Shown here in pieces: positions 24,280 through 31,946 of a DNA stretch of 32,673 bases. Position 1 is the first letter of the stretch, and every line of letters starts with the position of its first letter. Both the position numbers and the translations under genes were made by a program. Source of the DNA: JBCBTD01 sp039818825 (GTDB lineage: Bacteria; Pseudomonadota; Alphaproteobacteria; Geminicoccales; Geminicoccaceae); the NCBI GenBank assembly GCA_039818825.1, contig JBCBTD010000045.1:1-32673 (forward strand), given 5' to 3'. The notes beneath the pieces are model-generated. The model saw only the letters and a list, made by a program, of their open reading frames with translations. It was not told where the DNA came from and made no database searches.

Positions 24280-25187
24280 GTTCGCGGTGCGCGCTTGGTG
24301 AGGCCGAGGCGTTCGCGAACCTCGGCCGGACCGAGAACCCGCGCCCCCAGATGTTCGACGATACCGACCGCCCGCTCGACCAATTGTGCGTTGTTCGCCA
24401 GCACGCCCTTGTCGAGAAAGAGATTGTCTTCCAGCCCGACGCGAACGTTGCCTCCGGCCAGTACGGCCGCGGCGGCGAATGGCATCTGATTGCGGCCGAG
24501 CGCGAACGCAGACCACGTCCAGTCGGCCGGCACGTTCTGGGCCATGGCGAGGAACGTCGGCAGATCGTCGGGCGCGCCCCACGGAACGCCCATGCAAAGC
24601 TGGACCAGCGCTGGTGCGACGACGGCACCTTCGGCAGCGAGTTGCTTTGCGAACCACAGGTGGCCGGTATCGAACGCCTCGATCTCGGGCCTGACGTCAT
24701 GCTCCGCCATCAGCCGGGCCATGGCCCGCAGCATGCCGGGCGTGTTGGTCATCACGTAGTCGTTCTCGGCGAAGTTCATGGTTCCGCAGTCGAGCGTGCC
24801 GAGTTCCGGCCGACAGAGGGCGAGGTGGGCGACCCGCGCCTCGGCGCCTAGCATGTCCGTGCCGGCAGCGGGTGGCAGTGGCTGCGACGCGCCGCCTAGC
24901 ACGAGATCCCCGCCCATGCCGGCAGTGAGGTTCAAGACGACGTCGACCGAGGCGGCGCGGATGCGCTCGGTCAGCTCCAGGTAGAGGGCGAGATCGCGGC
25001 TCGGTCGGCCGGTGGCCGGATCGCGTACGTGGCAGTGGACGATCGCGGCACCGGCTCGTGCCGCATCGATGGCGCTGGCCGCGATCGCTGCCGGGCTGCG
25101 CGGCACTTCCGGGCTGCGGTCCTGCGTTTGGCCCGAGCCGGTCACGGCGCAGGTAATGAAGACCTCGCGGTTGATCGCTAGCGGCAT
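24276..25187 (-). CDS. 3-dehydrocarnitine:acetyl-CoA cleavage enzyme (BKACE family)
   Basis: This enzyme is predicted to convert 3-dehydrocarnitine and acetyl-CoA to betainyl-CoA and acetoacetate. The 303-residue protein has the beta-keto acid cleavage enzyme (DUF849) zinc motif IVHCHVRDP with H51 and H53. The probable third ligand is E253 in VGLEDNLFL, and GRNQMPFAAAAVLAGGNVRVG precedes it. Specificity for dehydrocarnitine comes from the direct coupling to carnitine dehydrogenase-thioesterase, a pairing described in Sinorhizobium and other carnitine degraders. ATG 25187 has a GGGGGGAG site. The ABC permease gene ends 122 bases upstream, so the carnitine genes may share its promoter or have their own in that gap. 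Confidence 0.9.
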   Translation of the reverse strand: MPLAINREVFITCAVTGSGQTQDRSPEVPRSPAAIAASAIDAARAGAAIVHCHVRDPATGRPSRDLALYLELTERIRAASVDVVLNLTAGMGGDLVLGGASQPLPPAAGTDMLGAEARVAHLALCRPELGTLDCGTMNFAENDYVMTNTPGMLRAMARLMAEHDVRPEIEAFDTGHLWFAKQLAAEGAVVAPALVQLCMGVPWGAPDDLPTFLAMAQNVPADWTWSAFALGRNQMPFAAAAVLAGGNVRVGLEDNLFLDKGVLANNAQLVERAVGIVEHLGARVLGPAEVRERLGLTKRAPRT

Positions 25188-25309
25188 AGGCCGGTCACTC
25201 CCCCCGATGGCCTCTGTCCGCTGCCACTCTGAAGGCGATGGCCAGTGGAGACTGTCCAGACGACGCCGGCAACCTGACCGATCCCGACATGACGGGCGAG
25301 CCCGCGCCG

Positions 25310-26320
25310 TCAGCTACGCCGTCGCGACTTCACATACTGGTCGAAGGCGACGGCCAGCACGATGATGACGCCGATGATGATTTGTTGGATGTAAGATGAC
25401 ACGTTGAGAAGCACGAGGCCGTTGATCAGCACGCCGATCAACATCGAGCCGACGAACGTACCCCAAACCGAGCCGACGCCGCCAAAGAGGCTGGTCCCGC
25501 CGATCACGACCGAAGCGATGACGGTCAACTCGTAGCCAATGCCGGCCACGGCTTCCGCCGAGTTCAGGCGTGCGGAGAGGACGAAGCCGGCGACCCCGGC
25601 GAGCGCGCCGACGATCATGTAGACCGTTAGGAGCACCCGGTCGACGTTGATGCCAGAGAGCCTCGCGGCCTCGGGATTGCCGCCGACGGCGTAGACCTGT
25701 CGGCCGAAGCGGGTGTAGCGCAAGGTGACGTGGGCGAGGACGGTGATGGCGACGAACAGGATGACCGGAACCGGCACAGGCCCGATCTTGCCTTGGCCCC
25801 ACCAGACGTAGTCCGCTTCGAAACCCGAAATCGGGCCGCCGCCGGCAATCAGCAGCGCGGCACCCCGCCACGCCGACAGCCCACCCAGCGTGACCACGAA
25901 GGGCGGCACCTTGAGGCGGGTGATCGCCAGTCCCTGGATCATCCCACCGAGCATGCCGACCGCGATCGCGCATAGCGCCGCGAGGAACCATGGGTTCCCT
26001 GCCGCGTCCTCCAGGCCGATGGCAAAGCGGTCGCCGGTGCCACCCTTGGCGACCAGCGCCGCGGCAAGGCCAGCGAGTGCCAACAGCGAGCCCACCGAAA
26101 GGTCGATGCCTGCGGTGAGGATCACGAAGGTCATGCCGACCGCGATGATGCCGGTGATCGACACTTGTCGCATGACGTTGAAGAGGTTGAGCGGGTGCAG
26201 AAACCGGGGCTCGAGCACCGCGAACACGATCATCAAAACGACGAGAAACAACACCGGGGCGAAGCGGCCGAGCAGCGCCAGCACGTCCGAGCTTCCTGTC
26301 GATCCGCCGCTGGCGCTCAT
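25310..26320 (-). CDS. ABC transporter permease, ribose (RbsC/CUT2) type
   Basis: The 336-residue membrane protein has eight to ten hydrophobic segments and the blocks VGMTFVILTAGIDLSVGS near residue 62, VPPFVVTLGGLSAWRGAALL near 137 and GRQVYAVGGNPEAARLSGI near 208. IASVVIGGTSLFGGVGSVWG near 271 completes the pattern, which is diagnostic of CUT2 permeases for sugars and autoinducers. The ATG at 26320 overlaps the ATPase stop (ATGA). The longer frame beginning at 26416 overlaps the ATPase gene and was rejected. It is part of a binding protein-ATPase-permease operon upstream of the carnitine genes. The transported compound is not evident. Confidence 0.92.
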   Translation of the reverse strand: MSASGGSTGSSDVLALLGRFAPVLFLVVLMIVFAVLEPRFLHPLNLFNVMRQVSITGIIAVGMTFVILTAGIDLSVGSLLALAGLAAALVAKGGTGDRFAIGLEDAAGNPWFLAALCAIAVGMLGGMIQGLAITRLKVPPFVVTLGGLSAWRGAALLIAGGGPISGFEADYVWWGQGKIGPVPVPVILFVAITVLAHVTLRYTRFGRQVYAVGGNPEAARLSGINVDRVLLTVYMIVGALAGVAGFVLSARLNSAEAVAGIGYELTVIASVVIGGTSLFGGVGSVWGTFVGSMLIGVLINGLVLLNVSSYIQQIIIGVIIVLAVAFDQYVKSRRRS

Positions 26321-27888
26321 CGCTTCGTGGCCGGGGCGTTCAGGGTCATCATGCGCATCAGCACTTCCTCGGTGGCGTCGGCACGGTCGACGACGCCGGT
26401 CATCCGGCCCTCGCACATGGTGGCGATCCGGTCGGCGATCGCCAGAACCTCCGGCAGTTCCGACGAGATGACGATGACGGCGATGCCAGAGCGCGCCATC
26501 TCGTCGAGGTGTTGGTGCACCTCACTCTTCGCGGACACGTCGATGCCGCGGGTCGGCTCGTCGACGATCAACAGCCGCGGTTGCAGGGCCAGCCAGCGCG
26601 ACAACACCACTTTCTGCTGGTTGCCGCCCGAGAGTTTGGCGATCGTCTGTTCGGGGTTGGCCATCCGGATGTGGAGGCTCTGGCGGTAGCGTTCGATCAG
26701 CGCATTTTCGGCATCGTCGTCGACGAACCAGCCAAGCCGCAACAGCCGGCCGAGCGCGGCGATGCTCAGGTTCTGACGGACCGCCAGCTCCAGGAACAAG
26801 GCTTGCTGTTTGCGATCCTCCGGGACGAGACCGATACCGCTCCGGATCGCGTCCGCCGGCGAGGCGAAGCGGACCGACTGACCGTCGAACTCGATCGTGC
26901 CCGCATCGAAGCGATCGGCGCCGAAAACACTACGGGCGACCTCGGTCCGGCCCGAGCCCATCAGCCCGGCAAGTCCCAGAACTTCGCCGGCGCGCGCTTC
27001 GAACGCGACGTCCTTGAGCGACACCGCGTGCGCCGACCGACCGGGGTCGCCGCCGCAAAGCCCGTTGACCCGGAGGATCGTAGCGCCGGGCGTCCGCCGC
27101 GCGCTCGACGTGAACAGTTCGGCGACCTCGCGCCCGACCATCGTGCGGATGATCTGGTCGAGCGTGAGTTCGCCGACCCGGTCGCTGCCGACCACCGCAC
27201 CGTCGCGGAGGATCGTCACCCGGTCGCAGATCTGCATCGCCTCGTCGAGCCGATGGGTGACGAAGACCACGCTGATGCCGCGGCTACGCAAATCGGCGAT
27301 GATGCCGAGCAGGCGCCCGGTTTCCTGGCCGGTCAGCGCGGAGGTCGGCTCGTCCATGATGATCAGGCGCTGCTCCATGGACAGCGCCTTGGCGATCTCC
27401 ACCAACTGCTGCTCGGCGATCGACAGCTCGCTGACTCGGGCGCGTGGGTCGAGATCCAGTTCCAGGCGCGCCAGCACCTCGCTGCACCGCGCGCGCATCG
27501 CCTGCCAGCTGATGAACAGCCGCCCGCCAGGCTCGCGGCCGACGAAGACGTTCTCGGCCACGGTCAGTTCCGGGATGAGGTTGAACTCTTGGTAGATCGT
27601 GGCGATCCCGCGCAGCTGCGCGGCATGGGGAGAGGCGAGGTGCAGCACCTCGCCGTCGAAGGTGATCTGGCCGCTGTCGGCCTGCTGCGCGCCGGAAAGA
27701 ATCTTCAACAATGTGGACTTGCCGGCGCCGTTCTCACCCAACAGCCCAAGCACTTCGCCGCGTTCGATCGTCAACGACACGTCGCGGAGCGCCCTGACGC
27801 CGGGAAAACTCTTCGAGACGCCGCGGACATCGAGAAGGGGGACAGTCACCGGTTGGCCACTGGGGTCAAGGGCGGCGACGGAACCCAT
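26317..27888 (-). CDS. ABC transporter ATP-binding protein, ribose (RbsA) type with two ABC domains
   Basis: The 523-residue protein has two fused ABC domains. The first has Walker A GENGAGKST at 51-59, LSIAEQQLVEIAKAL as signature, and IIMDEPTSAL. The second has a degenerate P-loop, GLMGSGRTEV, but an intact KLSGGNQQKVVLSRWL signature and LLIVDEPTRGIDV. That asymmetry is normal for RbsA and XylG proteins. The start ATG at 27888 follows the binding-protein stop by 31 bases. The C terminus overlaps the permease start. It energises uptake of the unknown CUT2 substrate. Confidence 0.93.
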   Translation of the reverse strand: MGSVAALDPSGQPVTVPLLDVRGVSKSFPGVRALRDVSLTIERGEVLGLLGENGAGKSTLLKILSGAQQADSGQITFDGEVLHLASPHAAQLRGIATIYQEFNLIPELTVAENVFVGREPGGRLFISWQAMRARCSEVLARLELDLDPRARVSELSIAEQQLVEIAKALSMEQRLIIMDEPTSALTGQETGRLLGIIADLRSRGISVVFVTHRLDEAMQICDRVTILRDGAVVGSDRVGELTLDQIIRTMVGREVAELFTSSARRTPGATILRVNGLCGGDPGRSAHAVSLKDVAFEARAGEVLGLAGLMGSGRTEVARSVFGADRFDAGTIEFDGQSVRFASPADAIRSGIGLVPEDRKQQALFLELAVRQNLSIAALGRLLRLGWFVDDDAENALIERYRQSLHIRMANPEQTIAKLSGGNQQKVVLSRWLALQPRLLIVDEPTRGIDVSAKSEVHQHLDEMARSGIAVIVISSELPEVLAIADRIATMCEGRMTGVVDRADATEEVLMRMMTLNAPATKR

Positions 27889-27919
27889 GGTGCGCCGGGG
27901 TCCGTTGCCGCCGGCAGCG

Positions 27920-28870
27920 TCAGTTCAGTTCGTCGAGCCGTTCGGCCTGGTCGAAGTTGTCCCGAGTGATGGTGATCGGGGTCAACAGCACCAGGGCCTC
28001 TGCGGGATCGGCGCCAGTCTTGATGTGGTCGACCAAGACGTTCAACGCCTGCTTGGACTGCCCGCCCGGGAACTGTTCGACGGTCGCGGTCAGGCGACCG
28101 TCACGAACGGCCGCCAGTGCCTCCGGCAGCGCATCGAAGCCGAGCACCGCGACGTCGCCCTCGAGGCCAGCTGCCTTGACGGCCTCGGCCGCACCCAGCG
28201 CCATGTCGTCGTTCGCGGCAACGATCACGTGCGGCGGTTCGGCCAAGCCGGCGAGGCCGGCCTCGGTGACCGACAAGCCCTTGTCGCGAGCGAAGAAGGC
28301 GGTCTGCTCGAACACGAACGGATAGGCCTCGGCGAGCGGGTCGAGGACGTCGTGGACGCCCTGATTGCGGTCGATCGCTGGGCTGGCGCCAGGCTGCCCC
28401 TGGAGGTTGAAGATCCGAGCGCCCTCAGGAAACATCTCGACGATCAGCTGGCCCTGGGCCTCGCCGCCGGCGACGTTGTCGGCGCCGACATGGGCAAGGA
28501 TGCCGTCGACCTGATCGACCCGTCGGTCGACGGTGACCACGGGTATGCCGGCGTCGATCGCCTGGCGGATCGCCGGGGCCATGGCGTCGACTTCGTTGGG
28601 GCTGATGAGGATGCCGTCGACGCCCTGGACGATGGCGGCCTCGACGTCGGCGGTTTGCTTCGGCGTCGAGCCCTGGCCGTCGGCTTGGATGATCTCCACC
28701 CCCAGGGCATCGCCTTCGGCCGCGATCTGATTCATCATGTGGACGAAGAAGGGGAAACCAAGGTTTGGCAGCGAAGCCATCACCTTGATGTCTTGGGCGG
28801 TTGCGGCGCCGGCAGCGCCGACCACGACCGCGGCCGCCAGCGCCCCGGCGCGCAATGTCGATGTCGTCAT
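27920..28870 (-). CDS. Periplasmic substrate-binding protein of the ribose-type ABC transporter
   Basis: The 316-residue protein starts with a signal peptide (MTTSTLRAGALAAAVVVGAA, with likely cleavage near ATA-QD at residue 26). A Peripla_BP_4 fold follows. KVMASLPNLGFPFFVHMMNQ, the repeated AAIVQGVDGILISPNE and IVAANDDMALGAAEAVKAAG are typical of ribose and sugar-alcohol binding proteins. ATG 28870 has AGGGAGG eight bases upstream. It is the first gene of the minus-strand operon leading to the carnitine catabolic genes. A candidate promoter with an operator-like dyad lies directly upstream. The ligand cannot be deduced. Confidence 0.9.
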   Translation of the reverse strand: MTTSTLRAGALAAAVVVGAAGAATAQDIKVMASLPNLGFPFFVHMMNQIAAEGDALGVEIIQADGQGSTPKQTADVEAAIVQGVDGILISPNEVDAMAPAIRQAIDAGIPVVTVDRRVDQVDGILAHVGADNVAGGEAQGQLIVEMFPEGARIFNLQGQPGASPAIDRNQGVHDVLDPLAEAYPFVFEQTAFFARDKGLSVTEAGLAGLAEPPHVIVAANDDMALGAAEAVKAAGLEGDVAVLGFDALPEALAAVRDGRLTATVEQFPGGQSKQALNVLVDHIKTGADPAEALVLLTPITITRDNFDQAERLDELN

Positions 28871-28907
28871 TGTAGTCCTCCCTGTGCCCTCGTTGGAGCA
28901 TGCAGCG

Positions 28908-28936
28908 ATAGTTCCGGAGCGCCGGAAGGGCGTCAA
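28908..28936 (-). promoter_or_regulatory. Candidate sigma-70 promoter for the ABC transporter-carnitine operon
   Basis: On the minus strand TTGACG (28936-28931) and AACTAT (28913-28908) are separated by exactly 17 bases, about 40 bases before the binding-protein start codon. The -35 box is good and the -10 box poor, so an activator or further factor may be needed. Confidence 0.45.
28912..28927. promoter_or_regulatory. 16-base dyad TTCCGG-N4-CCGGAA between -35 and -10, candidate operator
   Basis: A perfect 6-base inverted repeat with a 4-base centre falls in the spacer of the candidate promoter, the classic place for a repressor operator. No LacI- or ROK-type repressor gene is present in the window. 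The binding protein could be encoded elsewhere, or be the Crp-type regulator nearby, although the site is not a Crp consensus. Confidence 0.5.
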
Positions 28937-28988
28937 CCCGTCGCTCTCTTTGGTTCATAAAGGCGCAAAGATCCGCTAGGCTTCATCC

Positions 28989-29648
28989 ATGTCCGACGTG
29001 CTGATGGCGTTGCCACCCGCGGTGGCGAACTGGCGCAACGTGCATGCGACGCGCCGCAATCCGTTGCTCGACGAGTTGGCTGCAATCACCCGCCAGCTGG
29101 CGCACGCCGACATGATGACGTCGCCAGAGCAGGCCGAGCTGTTGGCGTTCCTGGTGGAGACGACCGGCGCCAAGCTGGTCGTCGAGGTCGGCACGTTCAC
29201 CGGCTACGGCGCCTTGGCGATGGCGCTGGCGTTGCCGCCGGACGGGCGGCTCGTCACATTGGACCACACCGACTGGCACGGGATCGCCGAGCCGTTCTGG
29301 CGCCGCGCCGGGGTGGCCGAGCGGATCCAGCGCCGGTTGGGGCTCGCCGAGGATAGTCTCGACGGGTTGCTGCGCGGGCCGGAAGCGGGCGCCGTCGACA
29401 TGGTCTACGTCGATGCGGACAAGAAGCGCTACGAGCGGTACCTGGCCCAGGCGCTTCGGCTCGTTCGTCCGGGCGGTCTGGTGTTGCTGGACAACTTGTT
29501 CTGGGGTGGGGCGGTTGCGGACCCGAACGACGAGAGCCGGCAGGTCGCAGCACTCCGGCGCGTGATCCAACGCTGCCGCGACGACGATCGCTTGGCGATG
29601 ACGCTGGTTCCGGTCGCCGACGGGTTGCTGATGCTGCGGAAGCGCTGA
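28989..29648 (+). CDS. SAM-dependent O-methyltransferase, caffeoyl-CoA/catechol type (Methyltransf_3)
   Basis: The 219-residue protein has the class I methyltransferase fold. LVVEVGTFTGYGALAMALAL near residue 63 is the SAM-binding glycine loop, GRLVTLDHTDW near 86 is the acidic second strand, and VDMVYVDADKKRYERYL near 137 carries the metal-binding aspartates. VRPGGLVLLDNLFWGGAVAD near 163 continues the cation-dependent O-methyltransferase pattern. The substrate is unknown; small relatives are often of uncertain function. It is divergent from the ABC transporter genes and shares their promoter region. It is convergent with the Crp-type regulator, with a hairpin between. The ATG has only a weak AGG site upstream. 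Confidence 0.88.
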   Translation: MSDVLMALPPAVANWRNVHATRRNPLLDELAAITRQLAHADMMTSPEQAELLAFLVETTGAKLVVEVGTFTGYGALAMALALPPDGRLVTLDHTDWHGIAEPFWRRAGVAERIQRRLGLAEDSLDGLLRGPEAGAVDMVYVDADKKRYERYLAQALRLVRPGGLVLLDNLFWGGAVADPNDESRQVAALRRVIQRCRDDDRLAMTLVPVADGLLMLRKR

Positions 29649-29652
29649 GTCC

Positions 29653-29682
29653 GCGCGCGGTCAGTATGCCGCGACCGCGCGC
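29653..29682. terminator. Bidirectional hairpin between the O-methyltransferase and Crp-type genes
   Basis: GCGCGCGGTC (29653-29662) pairs perfectly with GACCGCGCGC (29673-29682) across a 10-base loop. It begins five bases after the methyltransferase stop and includes the stop codon of the convergent regulator gene. It is a strong stem without T-tracts. Confidence 0.6.
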
Positions 29683-30446
29683 TCCATCTCGTGGTCGAGT
29701 GGTTTGGCGGTGACGCGTTTGCCTCGGCGGATACGCTGCAACCCGGCGAAGTCCAGCACGCGCACTCGCCCGTACCGCATCGCGACCAGACCGGCATTGG
29801 TCCATTCGCGGAGGACGCCACCGGCTGCATTGCGCGACAGGTTCGTCATCGTCGCGAATTCGCCTTGGGTGACGTCGACTTCGACGGCGCCAACCTCAGC
29901 GGGTGTATCGGCGTGGCCGGTCGCAAGCCGGAGCAGGACGGCCGCGCAGCGCTGACGGGGATTGCGGATGGCCAGATCCTCCGCCGCCCCCAGCGCCAGG
30001 TCCAGGTTCATCATCGCCAGCACGCCGAACCAGCGCCAGAGTTCGGGTTGCTGCTCGAGGATGACGTCGATCTCGCGTATCGGCAGATACGCCAGCACCG
30101 TTGGCCGCGTCGCTTCGATCGTGACGCGCCGCGGTTCGCCGGTGAGGATCGAGCCGACGCCGAACCACCAACCGCTGACCGCGAACTGGGCGAAGAACGT
30201 CCCGCGACCGGGTGCAGGATAGGAAACCGACAAACCGCCTTCGACCAAGCCGTAAACGCCGCCCGGTTGGTCGCCGATCGCATAGACGACATCGCCGCGG
30301 CTGAGCCGCCGGACTTTGCACGCCGCCATGAGGCGTTGGGCGAGCGGAGCCGGAACCCTGGTGATCCACCCACGTGAGCGGATCCTCCAGAGCTCGTCCT
30401 GGTCGTCGTGTCCGAGGCGTCTTTCGCAGTTCCTCACGCGCACCAT
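29661..30446 (-). CDS. Crp/Fnr-family transcriptional regulator
   Basis: The predicted protein has an N-terminal cyclic-nucleotide-binding-like barrel, with LSRGDVVYAIGDQPGGVYGLVEGGL about 50 residues in. A long dimerisation helix follows, then a winged helix-turn-helix near the C terminus (VTQGEFATMTNLSRNAAGGVLREW). There is no Fnr-type cysteine cluster. The barrel lacks a clear RS-type phosphate-binding cAMP motif, so the effector is uncertain. ATG 30446 gives 261 residues. A GTG at 30506 would add 20, and neither has a good ribosome site. It might regulate the divergent or nearby transport and methyltransferase genes, but nothing proves this. Confidence 0.82.
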   Translation of the reverse strand: MVRVRNCERRLGHDDQDELWRIRSRGWITRVPAPLAQRLMAACKVRRLSRGDVVYAIGDQPGGVYGLVEGGLSVSYPAPGRGTFFAQFAVSGWWFGVGSILTGEPRRVTIEATRPTVLAYLPIREIDVILEQQPELWRWFGVLAMMNLDLALGAAEDLAIRNPRQRCAAVLLRLATGHADTPAEVGAVEVDVTQGEFATMTNLSRNAAGGVLREWTNAGLVAMRYGRVRVLDFAGLQRIRRGKRVTAKPLDHEMERAVAAY

Positions 30447-30650
30447 CACTTTTTGTGTTGAACCAGTGCGTACAGAAGCGTCGCCAGTGATCCAGTACCG
30501 ACACACAAATGCTGAACGTCATCGGCTCGTCAACCGCCCTGAAGTCATGCCATCTCAGTATCGTACGATCAAGTTCGATGACGAACCTGATCCACCGTTG
30601 GCACACGTTGTTGACGAACGGTGTCGACGTTGCCGGGCATGGCGAGCGCC

Positions 30651-30669
30651 TCAACATTTCTAGTGTTGA
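30651..30669. promoter_or_regulatory. Dyad TCAACA-N7-TGTTGA
   Basis: A perfect 6-base inverted repeat with a 7-base AT-rich centre lies roughly 200 bases upstream of the Crp-type gene start. It could be an operator. It is too far upstream for a core promoter element of the chosen start. Confidence 0.3.
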
Positions 30670-30702
30670 CCAATGTCGTGCGGTACGTGCCTTGGCCGGG
30701 CT

Positions 30703-30731
30703 GACCGAACGTATGGCAGCCGCGTTCGGTC
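30703..30731 (-). terminator. Hairpin downstream of the amidohydrolase gene
   Basis: GACCGAACG (30703-30711) pairs with CGTTCGGTC (30723-30731) across 11 bases, beginning 12 bases after the amidohydrolase stop on the minus strand. The 9-base perfect stem is well placed for termination. No T-tract follows. Confidence 0.5.
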
Positions 30732-30743
30732 CTGGCGTCTCGG

Positions 30744-31946
30744 TCAGCGCTCGAACAGAGTTGCCGCCGCCGCCGCCAGGGTCTCGCAGCCGCGGACGAT
30801 GTCTTCGGCCGTCGAGTCCTCCAGCACGTCGTGGCTGCGCCCGTCGATGCTCGGGACGAAGATCATCGCCGCTGGCACGTGCGGCGCCAGGATCATCGCG
30901 TCGTGCCCGGCACCGCTCGCCATCCGCGCCGTACTGGTGCCGGCCGCACCCGCGGCTTGCTCGAGTATCGCCACCAGGTCCTGGTCCATGGCGACGGGGG
31001 GGATGGCGGAGGTCCGCTGGAACGTGACCGGCACATGTGCCGTTTCGACTGCCGTCGCGCAGGCCGCGACCTCGCGCTCGATCACGTCCAGCCGTGCGTC
31101 GTCCAGGTCGCGCACTTCGAACCACAGCTCGGCCTCGGCGGGTACGACGTTCGAGGCGCCGGGTCGGAACTCCATCCGGCCGACGTTCCAGACCGTCTCG
31201 GCATCGGCGTTCGCGCGCACGGTCGCCAGCAGGCGGTCGGCGAAGCCGATCAACGTGGCGCCGGCGTCCCGCCGCATCGCCATCGGTGTGGTGCCGGCGT
31301 GGTCGGCTTGGCCGTGGGCGATGATCCGGTAGCGGCGCATGCCGACGATGCCGGTGACGATTCCGAGGTTCGTCCCGGTGGTTTCGAGCCGCGGGCCCTG
31401 TTCGATGTGCGCTTCGAGGAACGCGGCGTAGCGACTGGCCTCGAGCCGCAGCCAGGGTGCAGCGTCCAGCGCGTTGCGCTCGATCTCGCCAAGCAGATCG
31501 CGGCCCTCGGTGTCGTGGCGTCCGACAAGGTCCGCTCGGGTCACCTCACCAACGAACGATCGGCTGCCAAGGCAAGGGAAGAACGTGCCCTCTTCGTCTT
31601 GGAATGACACGACGTCGACGGCATGGCCTCGCGGCGCCAGTGCCCTCGAGACCTCCAGGCCGTAGGCGACGCCGAGCGCACCGTCGAGCCAACCGCCGTG
31701 GGGAACGCTGTCGGTGTGGGAGCCGATCAGCAAGACGGTCTCGGCGTCTGGCGCCCGGCCGAGCACGTTGCCGAGGCCGTCCACGGTCGGCTGAAGCCCG
31801 GCCTCGGTCATTCGCTCCGCCAGCCAGCGGCGTGCCGCCATGTCGGCGTTTGAGAATGCCGGACGATGCACTCCGGTCCGATCCTGGCCGATGTGCCTCA
31901 GCGCCGTCAAATCGGCCAGCAGCCGATCGCCGTCGATGCCGGTCAC
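30744..31946 (-). CDS. M20-family Zn-dependent amidohydrolase (N-carbamoyl-L-amino acid hydrolase/allantoate amidohydrolase type)
   Basis: The 400-residue protein hydrolyses an N-carbamoyl or ureido amide. Binuclear metal ligands are visible: H77 in GSHTDSVP, D88 in GGWLDGALG, E118/E119 in SFQDEEGTFF, H180 in EAHIEQGP, and the C-terminal histidine in GRSHDVLED. GHDAMILAP is the further conserved block of the carbamoylase/allantoate group. Which substrate it takes cannot be decided. Beta-ureidopropionate or another pyrimidine catabolite is suggested by the adjoining orotate phosphoribosyltransferase. The start is a GTG at 31946 overlapping the upstream stop (GTGA), so the two are co-translated. 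Confidence 0.88.
   Translation of the reverse strand: MTGIDGDRLLADLTALRHIGQDRTGVHRPAFSNADMAARRWLAERMTEAGLQPTVDGLGNVLGRAPDAETVLLIGSHTDSVPHGGWLDGALGVAYGLEVSRALAPRGHAVDVVSFQDEEGTFFPCLGSRSFVGEVTRADLVGRHDTEGRDLLGEIERNALDAAPWLRLEASRYAAFLEAHIEQGPRLETTGTNLGIVTGIVGMRRYRIIAHGQADHAGTTPMAMRRDAGATLIGFADRLLATVRANADAETVWNVGRMEFRPGASNVVPAEAELWFEVRDLDDARLDVIEREVAACATAVETAHVPVTFQRTSAIPPVAMDQDLVAILEQAAGAAGTSTARMASGAGHDAMILAPHVPAAMIFVPSIDGRSHDVLEDSTAEDIVRGCETLAAAAATLFER

Larger units (their letters stand above)
30447..30743. other. Intergenic region between the Crp-type gene and the amidohydrolase gene
   Basis: About 297 bases have no credible gene and lower GC than the flanks. The region should contain the Crp gene promoter. 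It includes the dyad TCAACA-N7-TGTTGA at 30651-30669 and a hairpin at 30703-30731 beside the amidohydrolase stop. Confidence 0.5.

Noticed and set aside
25205..25250. Direct repeat CGATGGCC in the gap before the BKACE gene as an operator
   Set aside because: It is only eight bases in two copies, in GC-rich DNA, without symmetry or a nearby promoter that would support a function.
26509..27969. A 486-residue plus-strand frame opposite the ABC ATPase gene
   Set aside because: It mirrors the ATPase gene, which has both ABC signatures. The mirror protein has no family features.
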